From NCBI RefSeq assembly GCF_958295425.1, contig NC_081151.1, positions 15,658,606 to 15,722,605 of the forward strand: a stretch of 64,000 bases of DNA, given 5' to 3'. The notes beneath the pieces were generated by a model. That model did no database searches. It saw only the letters and a list, made by a program, of their open reading frames with translations, and was not told where the DNA came from. The translations under genes and the position numbers were made by a program. This DNA comes from Solea solea (Eukaryota > Chordata > Actinopteri > Pleuronectiformes > Soleidae). The stretch's first letter is position 1. Each line of letters starts with the position of its first letter. This document shows positions 53,216 to 64,000 of this stretch, piece by piece.

Positions 53216-56043
53216 CTTGGCCTGATGGGCCAGCAGGGGGCGTACAGAGGTCACCACTTGAAAATTCCTGAACTCAAATCTCTGAAAGTTAGAAGTGATA
53301 AATGATGTATTTAAACTTAAGAAGATAGTTGTGTTGGAGAGAAGATAAACTTTGGTGAACAGGCGTGTTGTACAGAAGTGGGCTGTACTCAGAATACCCC
53401 ACAGACACTGTCAGATGAAAATTAGACATAATTAGGACAGGAAAGATGTCAGGAGAGGGTGGAGGAAAGTAGGGCATCAAGATGTACTGAAATACTGTAC
53501 ACACTGACTGTACACACATGCGTGTGCACACACACACACAGGCCGTAGACATAGACTGAAAACTGGTGAATCATGAGTGTTTGTAAAGGAATATTTGTGT
53601 GATTAGGAGCAACTCTCGGTGAGGAGGCCTGTCTGGCCTCGGGCTCTGCTGCTCCTGTGATGAATAATTCACTCCTCTATGTTTCGATTCTGCCTGCTGG
53701 AATACACTGTGTCTACATAAGTGTGTGTACCTGTATTTGTTATCTTTTTAGGACCTTTTTCTGTCATAAAAGCTGACCTTATCAGGACCAGTAGTCCTCA
53801 CCATCGTCAAGTGTCCACAGTGTTCTGTGTGAGAATGTGAGTGTGTCGTCTCTGGCTGTCTCGTTGGCTCGAGTGGCCGTAGACATGCTGGTTTCATTGA
53901 TGTCTCTGCCAGGTTGAATGAAGGCTAACGAAGAGAAAGTGCTCACAGCCAGAGTGGTCAGAGCTAAGCTGCATTATGGGAAAGTGCTGGCTCTGCCACT
54001 TCGGCTGTAGGAGCATCCTGCTGCTCTGCTCCGCTCATCTGGTGTCTTGATTATCAGGTGCACTTTTGAGATGTGTTTTTATTATCGCTGTGCTGTCAAA
54101 TTAACAAATTTATCACAATCAGTCGCATTTTTTGTTCTTAAACACTTAAATTTGGGGTGGTGGTGGTGGAATTATGGATATTAGTTAGCTGTAAGCTGTC
54201 AGCTCAGCATGCTGAAATCTCCCCTCCGCACACACGTATGAAAGCACAGGCCAGACAAGATGATGAAACCACAGGCAATGTCTTGTTTACCAGAGCTCGG
54301 AGCTCCTCGACTGTCTGTGAACAGTTTAACCACAATGGAGAAAAAGAAAAAAACGCATCATAGCTTTATATGCCAGAATATGGTTATTCAAAACCAAACA
54401 TTGGGATCTATGAAAAATGTAGGATAATTGATGTATTTTCCCAAAAGCAGTTCCAATATATCAATGGCCCATAATGGCTGAAAACTTTATTTTCTTTGTT
54501 AAATGTTTGTACATTTGTACAAAAAAGTATACTATTAGCTGGTCTAACAGTGGAAACATCTGGCTCCTCTATGTCCACTTCCAAAAGCTTAGTGGCCTCA
54601 CATATATATCATGATGTAGTTGGTATGGAACTTTCAGTGTCTAGAATGCTTGATGCTAAAGAAAGCACTATCTCATCCGGGTCGAGAGCCTTAAAGTGGA
54701 ACTTTGCAACTCTGGTCGCTTTTTGGCATTGATCTCTACAGAGCTCCCCCTACAGTTTTGGAGTACATATTTTTACGACACCTTTACATCCATCAATTCA
54801 TTGTCTTACCACTTTTCACTTACTGTTGTAAAAAATCACCGCTGACACTCCCTCTCCCATTTATTTCCTATCAATATTCAAGAGTGTGGTATTTCAGTTT
54901 AAAAACAGGATTTATTGATTTCACGTTCAGATTTTGTGACGCTTTCGTTCAACCACTTTCTCTCAAACATGCTCGTGTTCAAATTTGTTTTGCTTGAGCT
55001 CAAACCAATTGCAGCGCTCCTCTTCCCACCCGCTTCTCTGAACACCAGCACATCTGCTCTCAGATTTCTCCTCTCCTTGTGGATGGTTTTTCTGATTATT
55101 TTTTGCAAAAACTCTGTCAAAATTCTCCAATCAATAGAATGCTAGGTCTTGTGTCCAATGAAATGATCCCTGCCTCGCTACAGGTGTGTTAGGTGTGTCT
55201 TATATGCATGTCCCACGCAAGCTGTTACCCTTTATCAACACCAATCCACTCTCCAGCCCTCTACGGCTTTATTTTAAGTACTTCCCTTGATCAGTTAACA
55301 GTTTTGGAATAAAATGACAATTATTATATACCAGTGTCTGTACTTTGTTACTATTATAGCTATACAGTAATGATTGCAGCATAGCACCAACCGGCAGCGC
55401 TGTTGTTTACCTTTGATCACATGCATGTGCAAACACGTTAGCTCTACACTACACTTTTTTCCCCCTGATTTAAGTATTTGTTTATTTATTTTAAACATAG
55501 ATAAAAATATGAAAGATATAAAAATGTATATATATATATATATATATATTTAGTTTTTCAATATATGCCACAAAATCACCCCATAAATTGATACACAAAT
55601 GCTGAGAGAACAGCGATGTTTTAACACGTTTTGCGTTATGAATTCCACCAGATCCCAGAATTTCACCGCATGTGACTTAAAAACAAATCATCGGTGTCAA
55701 ATCGATTCACTAAATTATTTACAATTGTTATTGCCCTTTTTTTGCAGTGTGCATATTGGTCTCAGAGTTTGTAAGTGTTTAAATATGGAAGTAGAGAACA
55801 TTATGTGTCATTAATGTTTTGTGATCCATGTGTCGGACTTTTCCCAGAACTCCAATACTCTTTGCCAACTATATGTTATATGCGTGTACATATGTTATAT
55901 GTGATTTCCGGCAGACTTTTGTGTTTCAGGCTAATTTCCAAATAGCATAATCTCATCACCAAATCAAAAAAACTATAGAATCTAAATATATGTCATAACA
56001 GCATCCTAACGATGTTTTTAAGTATTTTACTTTTTTACAATAG

Positions 56044-56402
56044 TAGTGGTTAGCACTCTCGCCTTGCAGCGAGAAGACCCGGGTTCGAGCCCCGGTTGGA
56101 ACAAGGGCCTTTCTGCATGGAGTTTGCATGTTCTCCCCGTGTGTGCGTGGGTTCTCTCCGGGTACTCCGGCTTCCTCCCACAGTCCAAAAACATGCAATG
56201 TGGGGATAGGTAGATTGGACACTCCAAATTGACCATAGGAGTGAGTGTGAGAGTGAATGGTTGTTTGTCTCTATCTGTGTGTGGCCCTGCGATGGACTGG
56301 CGAACTGTCCAGGGTGTACCCCGCCCATCGCCCGATGTAGCTGAGATTGGCACAGCCCCCCCGCGACCCTCTGGCAGAGGATAAAGCGGTAGATGATGAC
56401 TG
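56044..56402 (+). mobile_element. Full-length tRNA-headed SINE with L2-type tail
   Basis: The tRNA-like head has A box TAGTGGTTAGCACT and B box GGGTTCGAGCC. The body has 'ggagtttgcatgttctccc' and 'ctccggcttcctcccacag', and the tail 'aactgtccagggtgtaccc' to 'ggataaagcggtagatgat', with a short GACT-type 3' repeat. The tail resembles the 3' end of fish L2/Maui LINEs, which would supply the reverse transcriptase. It is the most complete SINE in the window. Partial copies lie at 15714, 19185, 47088 and 60745. Confidence 0.85.
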
Positions 56403-57611
56403 ACTGACTTTTTTACAATAAAAGATTACAAATTTTACTATTTTGCAAGTGAACAGTGAGACCAAAGGACTTCCCTATGTAAAAACAAGCCCTAGAATAA
56501 AATAAAAATATAATTGAGCATTTAGGCTAAAGAACATAAAATAGTTTGTGCAATTTTGCCAACTTGTGCCAAATTCAATGTTTTGCTTAACTCAAAAAAG
56601 CAAGGTGAGGTAATCGGTAACTGCTTCAACCACTTTTCATCGCTTGTCGCTAGTCTTTATCTTTATAAATCCCTGTGTTAAGGTGGTTTGTTTGGGTCTT
56701 AAGTTACTTGTTGTCTCTGCGGGCTGTGGCGTTCAGGACGCCGTCTCTTTAGGTGGTTGGTGGTAGTCGTGTTGCCATCTGATGTGCAAATCTTGTCTGT
56801 GGAAACTTTGCAAATAACTGTTGTTTGTGTGTTGTCATTTGGGGAAAAGGCAAACCAGTACCATATAACTCCTGGTGGAATTTTTTAGGGACCAACTCCT
56901 TCATTTTCTTTTCATTGTCAGCCATGGCTTCACCTGCTACACTCTGAATCAAACAGGGTGGGGAATGAGAAATCCATGGCACTGCCCATAGTTCGCTATA
57001 ATTGCTTGGTCACTATTTAATAGTGTGATTTGGCTGAGGAAAAAAATAACTGATGCATCCTTGCAAGTGCATAGAACAGCAATGCATAGATTGTACCTTA
57101 TATAGACCATATTACCATCTCTCTGCTTTGGCAGATAAACATGTTCTAGTCCTTGATGGTCTAATATCATCATATCGCCCACCCCTATTTTAAAATAACT
57201 CTCAGTAAATTGAATTTATATTATACAAATTCTATTTTGTTTTGTAAACTCAGACAATATACATGTTTCCATTTTGAATGCTGTGCCTGGCAGAAAGCTT
57301 TGTTTTTAATGGCAGTGTGAGTGTTTGTGCATATTTGAATGACCCTTGTGTAAAGCAGGCTTTTTTTTCAGTGAGAGAACAATATTGGTCATAGTAAATC
57401 TGACATCAGATTAATAGATACAAAGAGCAGTAATATTGAATCAATTTCCAGTCTTTTTTCCTAGCAAAATCTGCAAGCGTCATAAGGCAAAGAGGAGAGA
57501 AAGTCTGAAGTTTTCCCGAGGGAAAGCATGAGATGATGATTGGCCTGTGGGCGACAGGGAGAAAAGCCACAACACAAGCCCCCAGTTTGGGGCGCTGCCA
57601 ATTTGAAAGGC

Positions 57612-57622
57612 ATGACTCAGCA
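57612..57622 (-). promoter_or_regulatory. NF-E2/MARE-type site in the putative bach2 intron
   Basis: The minus strand reads TGCTGAGTCAT, an exact NF-E2 consensus (TGCTGAGTCAY) of the kind bound by small-Maf heterodimers of BACH1, BACH2, NRF2 and NF-E2. It lies in repeat-poor sequence 1.4 kb upstream of the bach2 ATG exon, next to a CA microsatellite. Occupancy is inference. Confidence 0.35.
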
Positions 57623-57647
57623 TAAAGCAGCCCCATCTCCACCTGCT

Positions 57648-57648
<1 letters not shown>

Positions 57649-57715
<67 letters not shown>
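57649..57715. repeat. (CA)n microsatellite
   Basis: About 33 uninterrupted CA units. Cys/Val-only readings across it are artefacts. An (ATT)n array follows at 57929-57962. Confidence 0.95.
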
Positions 57716-57718
<3 letters not shown>

Positions 57719-57925
57719 CATGGCTGATGAGACAGACAGACTGCATGCTCAGCTGTCTGTGTTGGGGCTTTATGTACTGCGGCCTTGAAATGAAGCACAA
57801 TGAAAATCCTCTGGGTGAAGCTGATTGAAGTCAGTGTGGAGGCCTACGTTATATCTACTATTGATCATCTACACTGCATAAACTCATTTTCAAGAAAGAA
57901 AAATTAAGCTTTGTTACAGGGAAGA

Positions 57926-57962
<37 letters not shown>

Positions 57963-59012
57963 CATTATAATAATTGTTATTATTATTATTGGTATTGCCA
58001 TTGCCTAAAAAGTAACATAATCTTGGCAAGCAAGTTTTGCTTTAAGCTTATCAATTTCAGAAGATTTGGCTTGGTTCTCCTAGGGCTGTTTTTGCAGTGT
58101 TTCCACTACTTATTTTCATCTGTAATATTTACATTGCAAAAACAGCCAAACTAGAATCAAGACAAATATGATTAAATTGGTTAGAATATTCTTGCTTTCA
58201 GTAAACATGATCTGCCAATGGTGTAAGAACCTTTTGCTTGGCTAGAATACTAGAATACGGTCAAAATTGAAGAAATGTTTACTTAAAATGAGTCTTCCTT
58301 TGCTTTATGAAGCTGACTTTTAGAATGTATACCATATAATTTCTTGTATTTACACACACACAAATCTGTGACAGTGAATTGTACTTCTCTATTTAACACG
58401 TAAACACACAAACCAGGAGCAGGAACAGGGATTTCATGCAAACCATTGTTTTAACTTGTTAGTGGTAATTAAAGCATTAAGTAGTCTCATCTAACTCACT
58501 CACTGGGAAATGCTGCATTTGTCCAATCTCAACAGACATTGAACGTTAACGTGAACTCTTAACCACATTTACAAAGTGACATTATTTTCAAGTATTTGAA
58601 GCAGACCACAGCAGACCAGTTCAGTGTGTTGTTGGCATCTTTTTATGGATTCTGTAGTAAATTGAGGTCACTCTGGTGTGTGTTTTATGGCTAGGATGTT
58701 TACCCTGTGAGGGAACCATGATTTTTATTTTCTAGCACTAACACAGTCTTTTCTTTGTGCCTAAATTTCATCCAAAAGCACCAAACTAATACAAAAAAAA
58801 CAGTTGATGTGTCCATCTGAAGTCATATAATAATTTTCATTCAGAAACATGAGCTCACAAATATCTATGCTTTGTAGAAACATACAATTACAACATGTGA
58901 TACCAGAGACAGTTGGAAATTGGAATATTGTGTAATGTGACATTTCAAGACAGCCACCACCTGACATTGTTTCTTTCTGTCTTATTTTCTGTGCAGAGGC
59001 CTAGAGGAAGTG

Positions 59013-61254
59013 ATGTCAGCAGGTGAGGACCAGGACGGTGAGGCGACGTCGCCCATGTATGTGTACGAATCGAAGGTCCACTGTGCCAACGTGCTGTTAA
59101 GCCTGGAGGAGCAGCGGCAGCAGGGCATCCTCTGCGATGTGACTGTGCTTGTGGAGGGCAGGGAGGTGCGCGCACACAGAGCTGTCCTTGCTGCCAGTAG
59201 CCGCTACTTCCTGCAAGCCTTTGTAGGGCACGGCACATCGCCAGGCGAGGCAGAGCCCATCATTGACCTGCCAGACAAGGTAAAGAATTAAAACAGGCAA
59301 CAAAAAAATTCTGTTGCCTGTGGTTGTAAAATATACATCTTACTAGGGCTGTGATGATTAATCCACTCATTGATTATTAATCAGTTACTAAACTATTTCT
59401 TCTCATGGGAGAAAAAATAGTTTGCACTATTTGCTATGTGTATTGCACCCGGGGTCTTCATGGAACAGCATTTCTATTGGAGCAGAATGACAATAACGCT
59501 AGCTTAACTTAACTTAACTTAACTTAACTTAACTTAAAACTATTCAAATGGAAATAGCAGGTCAGTTCCACATCAATGTAATATCACAGAGTGAGAGTTT
59601 TATTATTTTCTGCCGTCGCTCTGTGTGGATGGTTGAATGAATAAATAAAATAAAATAATGAGCTAATAAGAATAGGCAATACACTGTAATACCATCTGTT
59701 ACTTGGGACACCAAGTGTGACACCTCACACGCTGACAACAATGAATCATAATTAGTTGTGGTTTTATCTGCGGCTGCTGGTAATGGACACACTTTCACAC
59801 TTTCAGCCACATCGCGTTTCCTTGTTCCTCGGAGGACAAAAAGTTTGTATAGTCCACATTCCCATCTGTGATCACCATGGGGCCTGCGATCAATTTCTTG
59901 CTGCCCATGAAAATAATACTTTTTATTCTGAAATTCTATCAATATAAATAATATTATTTTGACTTTTTTTTTACTTTACTGGCCCTCTGCTGACCAAACT
60001 GGACACTCAGTGGCCCCCATGTGATTTGAGTTTGAGACCCATAGTTTTCACTGTCTATTTTAAATGTATTTTTTTGATTTTTGGGGCTGTACCAGTGTGA
60101 GTGAGCAGCATAATAAGGATATAAAGCAGGAGAGGGGGGATGCCAAAGCCACTGAGCTAACATGACCTTCCTTGAGGTGAAAACAGAGCAGTCGTAACAG
60201 CAGCAGCGGTTGACACAAATTGATCTGTTTATGAAAATTCTTTTGGGGACTAATATTCATGCCTCTCCCCTGATAGTTGTTGCCTCTTCTCTTTACCACT
60301 GGGGTTAATCAGTGAACTGCTTCTGAGCCAAGTGGCTGGCATTACCTCATAATGCCCCAGATCTGTCATCATGATTAATGTGACTCTACCTTATACACCA
60401 GTGAAGCACACTGGTCTGCACCACTTTACAAATCAAATTCTATTCCTTAATGACTGCAAGCATGGCTTCAGTTTTCCTCTCTGCTTTCCACTCACTCCCC
60501 TCTCATACATTACTGAAACTTAGATTAGCTCAGAGCCCAACAAATGTGGAATCTGGAATTTTCAAGACATTGTATTTTATTGTGTTCTTGGTTATTGGTA
60601 AATAACAAATTTTAGGTTTTTGTTTTAAATTGCGATTCAAGGAATAGTTTGTAAACTTCAATAGTTTGTATGAAGTTTGTACTTCATACAAACTGTATTT
60701 GTATGAAGTCCAGACATATAGGCTAGGTCTATTGTTCACACAGAGGGTGTCAGCAAGAAGGGTGTCAGCAAGAAGACCTGGGTTCAAACCCCGGTCAGAA
60801 CAAGGGCCTTTCTGCATGGAGTTTGCATGTTCTCCCCGTGTGTGTGTGTGTGTGTAGCTTCTCCGGCTTCCCCCCACAGTCCAAAAACTTGCAATATGGG
60901 ACTTAGGTAAATTGGACACTCTAAATTGACCAAACTGTCCAGGGTGTACCCCGCCTATCGCTCTATGTCAGCTGATTGGCACAGCGCCCCCTGTGACCCT
61001 CACGTGGAAGATATAGTGGTATGAAATGGTTGGATGGATTTTTACTCAGTTTTACTTTGTTTTATTTATTTTTTAAATTGCCCAAATGTTTGCACATTAT
61101 ACTTTTTTTTCTTAAAACTATGTTAATTAAATGTTAACAATAGATTGTTTCTTAATTAATCATATGTGATAATGTTTTGTACTTTTTTGCTGATAAAACA
61201 CTTACATCCACATAATATAATATAATATAATATACATAGTATATATTATATTTA

Positions 61255-61311
<57 letters not shown>

Positions 61312-64000
61312 GTATATAATAGAATAAAATAGGTTTGACTCATCGTGGAGTATTTTTTCTTTGTTCTTTCTCTCTCCTTCCTTGTTTCCTCTCTCCTCAC
61401 CCCTTCTGTCTCCTCTTCTCCATGTGAAAGTTTTTAATATACATTTTAAGCATTCAACAACTTAGCAAGTGTGCTAATAATCTATATTTTATAGACTTTA
61501 TTAACTAGATCAGTGGTGGTGCCTTTGCTTTTTATGTGCTCAAATGCTGCTCTTCTTGATATTCTGAACAGATACTCACGGGTTTGTGAAATAGAGCTGC
61601 TGAGTTATTCTACTGACTGATATTTGTTCTGGTCCCAAAAGGGACTTTGCTCGGAACAATGATAAATTCACCAACGTTGCTGCTTTGCATATTGAGTGGA
61701 GCGTCTTCTTTTTATGTCACTGAAGACAGCAGCTGCTGATGCTAGCTGAAATTATAATCCACACTAATATACACACCCACACTCACTTTCACACATTTTC
61801 ATGTAGCTACATGAGCACTTTAGTGTAAACCTACATACTGTACATTAACCCATATTAATATGAAACCCACATGCTGTACCTATACAAACAATAAGACTAG
61901 TAGCAAATACAATGACGGTAGAAGGGTGACTGAAAAGAACGAACAAGCAAAAACATCCTATCAAAAAGCTGTAAATGATGAAAACACCTAAAATGTATTG
62001 AAGCATATTACACTCATCTGAAAAAAGCTAACAAGATTAACAAAAAATTTTTCCCCGAAACATAATCTTCTGCTCTGTTTTCATAAATAAATACATCTGT
62101 GCTCTGTTAATTAATAATTAATTAGATTTAGATGTTTTAATTCCCTTCTCAAGAGCACAGTTTAATGGAAGCAAACATGTCCAACCTCACCTTATTTTGG
62201 GTTTCAGACACTGAAAGGTATAAAGAAATTCACAAATTCAACCTTACAAAATCTATACCTGCTTAAGTCTATGGTATCTTTAGAATATGTTCACCACTTT
62301 ATCTCATTGTTAGACAGACTTTTCTAAGGGGAAATTGAAGTTTGTGTGTCTTTGTAAACTGCTCACTCTTACGCACAAAGTCCATTGAGAAAATTTGTGA
62401 TCCACTTCTGCCTCCATCAGTCAGTTCAAAGTGTTATTTTGTGACTTCGATGTTTGGAATCTTGTGTTTCAAATGATGATTTTCTCTATGGACTCTGGTG
62501 CAGAAGAGTAAATGGATTACAAACCAGTTTTCCAGGAAAGTGCTGTAAGTGCTATCTCATGGCAAGATAAAGTGTAACACATATTGCACATATTTCATAG
62601 TCGTAAGCTAGAGTCGGCAGCATGTCTGAACTATCATGTTTAGACACTGACAATAAAACAATTTTTTCTCTTAGTTATAACTAAAACCTGTCCTCTGTTC
62701 TTCTCTACAGGTGACAGTGAAGGGTTTTGCTCCACTTCTCCAGTTTGCCTACACAGCCAAGCTGGTTTTAAGTTGTGAGAACATCCATGAGGTCATCCTG
62801 TGTGCCGACTTCCTTGGGGTTTACAATTTGGAGGATTCGTGCTTCCGTTTCCTTCAAGAACAGCTACAGAACGACAGCCAACGTGCCAGTAATGGCAAGG
62901 TGAAATATGATGACCACGCTGTGGCCAAGGACACAGTGATTTCCGAGCCATTATCCTTGGATGATTCTGCAGACACCAAACATCATGTAGCACTCACTAT
63001 GCCACTCTCCAGTGATCTTCCACAAAGTCCCAAATACAGAAAATATCCCTACCAGATCTGTGACAAGATCAATGGAGAAATCCACCCTGGTAGTGACGAT
63101 GTTCTTTTGCCCACTCATACCTCAGTCAGCTCACAGCTCATAGACAGCAGTGATGCTCAACAAACTCTACTTACGCCTTCTAGAATCAAAGAGGAACCCT
63201 TTGCGTTCGAGGAAGGAGATGAAAGCAACGGTTGCAACACCGAGCTGTGTTCTGAAGAGGTTCTGGAGATGGAGCTAGAGGTGGAAGGGGTTCCAGTAGC
63301 AGCTGAGCACTCGCCAAGCCAAAGCTCACCTTCTTCCTGTCTGCGCTCCTACCTCCAGAGAGGTGGCCTGGATCTGAGCAGCGTGCCCACTACTACCATC
63401 CAGCAGCTACTGACCAACAGACTGTCCCTCAACCACTATAGGGAACTGGTCAAGAGGGATAAGATGGAATCTCTAGGTCATGAGGACTTCAAAACTGGAA
63501 TAGCAGATGTGCTGCCTGCTGCTCTGACTGGTACTGGTGAGAACATGGATGGAGCAGTGTCGAAAGCCTCCTGCTCTAAACATGAGAGGGAGTTAGACAG
63601 ACGCAGTGTCATTTTCTCTTCAGCTGCTGGAGAGCAACAGATACTTGCACATTCTTACATGGACGATAAATTCAGAGACAAAGTCTCAACCTTAATGCAG
63701 GTAGAGCCTCTCTCCTCTGGTCGGCCATGCCTCAACACCAGCTGCCCTGTTCCCATTAAGACATCAGCCCACTCTCCTCCTCCCTTTGAGCCCCAAATGC
63801 AGACGTCTAGCTCACGGTCCTCATGCTCTTACCTGGAGGATGCAGGCAGTAGTAGTTCGTCCTCCAGCCTGCCCCAGTTTGACTTCTCCTCATCCCCCAT
63901 CTCAGGATCCATCTCTGGACTGTCTCACTGCCTGGCAGGGGTGGTAGATCAGAGGGCCCTCCACAGCGGGGAGATGGTCTTCTCTCAGGGTTGTACCACG
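59013..64000 (+). CDS. bach2: BTB/bZIP transcription factor BACH2, first two coding exons, 3' end outside the window
   Basis: Transcriptional repressor that pairs with small Maf proteins at MARE sites and shapes B- and T-cell differentiation. Coding exons are 59013-59279 (89 codons; acceptor at 58996, untranslated lead of 16 bases) and 62711-64000 (430 codons, still open at the window edge). The split inside the BTB domain falls at LPDK|VTVKGF, as in mammals. BTB marks: SPMYVYESKVHCANVLL, LCDVTVLVEGREVRAHRAVL, LLQFAYTAKLVLS and NLEDSCFRFLQ. Further on are an IKEEP sumoylation-type motif (residues about 248-252), SSCLRSY, DRRSVIFSS and NTSCPVPIK (431-439, a Cys-Pro heme-regulatory-type motif), then Ser-rich sequence. 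These match BACH2 rather than BACH1. The bZIP lies beyond base 64000. Which teleost duplicate (a or b) cannot be told here. Confidence 0.95.
60745..61035 (+). repeat. Partial SINE with L2-type tail
   Basis: The B box 'gggttcaaaccccggtc' (60781-60797), body 'ggagtttgcatgttctccc' and tail 'ctgtccagggtgtaccccg' are present. The A-box end is replaced by a direct duplication of 'gggtgtcagcaagaa'. Confidence 0.75.
61253..61312. repeat. (CT)n(TA)n compound microsatellite
   Basis: CT units run directly into about 20 TA units. A preceding array of TATAA units lies at 61215-61233. Confidence 0.9.

Larger units (their letters stand above)
41499..58996. other. Putative bach2 first intron: 17.5 kb without recognised coding sequence
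   Basis: Filled with MITEs, SINE tails, microsatellites and unique AT-rich stretches. Repeat-poor, more complex patches that might be conserved noncoding elements are 52430-52640, 53560-54060 and 57440-57645. Near 42445-42560 a degenerate 'ccctaaccttaacc' repeat with 'gaggaaccttaggacc' follows a common fish repeat pattern; it is not a telomere array. Confidence 0.5.
59280..62710. other. bach2 intron between the two coding exons
   Basis: Contains a hAT-family fragment (about 59345-59410), a CTTAA array (59503-59537), a SINE (60745-61035), TATAA/CT/TA simple repeats (61205-61312) and a family-A copy (62270-62580). No coding sequence was recognised. Confidence 0.65.

Noticed and set aside
57406..57800. 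Cys/Val-rich and His/Thr-rich open frames
   Set aside because: They are translations of the (CA)n microsatellite at 57649-57715.
59503..59537. CTTAA pentamer array as a CRISPR-like or satellite structure
   Set aside because: About seven contiguous units with no spacers; a simple microsatellite.

Overview
The window is vertebrate nuclear DNA, almost certainly from a teleost fish. It has large split genes with GT-AG introns, a dense load of fish-type transposons (L2 and Rex1-like LINEs, tRNA-headed SINEs with an L2-type tail, hAT and TTAA-target DNA elements), CA/TA microsatellites, and protein sequences that resemble vertebrate families. Nothing suggests a prokaryote, phage or CRISPR system. 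The species cannot be named from the sequence alone.

Three protein genes lie on the + strand in the order daam2-like, map3k7, bach2. (1) 536-6906 holds the last eight coding exons of a DAAM formin, covering the C-terminal part of the FH2 domain and the DAD tail. DAAM2 fits better than DAAM1. (2) 11631-28801 holds a complete 14-exon map3k7 (TAK1 kinase) gene whose exons join in phase to 503 codons plus stop. All catalytic and activation-loop residues are present, but the linker between the kinase and the TAB2/3-binding tail is about 80 residues shorter than in mammals. (3) 59013-64000 holds the first two coding exons of bach2 (BTB domain and the acidic/Ser-rich middle). The gene runs off the right edge before its bZIP. 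A likely bach2 promoter and untranslated first exon sit near 41240-41498, which gives a first intron of about 17.5 kb. map3k7 followed by bach2 on the same strand matches the human 6q15 arrangement as I recall it.

The 12-kb gap between map3k7 and bach2 (28802-41240) is a transposon graveyard with one real RNA gene, an intact tRNA-Phe(GAA) on the minus strand (33885-33957). It also holds two LINE reverse-transcriptase remnants, a broken hAT transposase beside its own deletion derivative, and a TTAA-target element lodged in a LINE. Introns of all three genes carry many small DNA elements, several with exact 8-bp target duplications.

The most interesting observations concern mobile DNA. A pair of TTAA-flanked elements carries a decayed THAP zinc finger. 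A 490-bp hAT element carries a BED zinc finger and has perfect target duplications. A sequence module is shared between the TTAA elements and an unrelated hAT family. A 32-bp near-perfect hairpin lies in a map3k7 intron. On the gene side, the shortened TAK1 linker and an NF-E2/MARE-type site in the bach2 first intron deserve a check. I found no wholly new multigene system.
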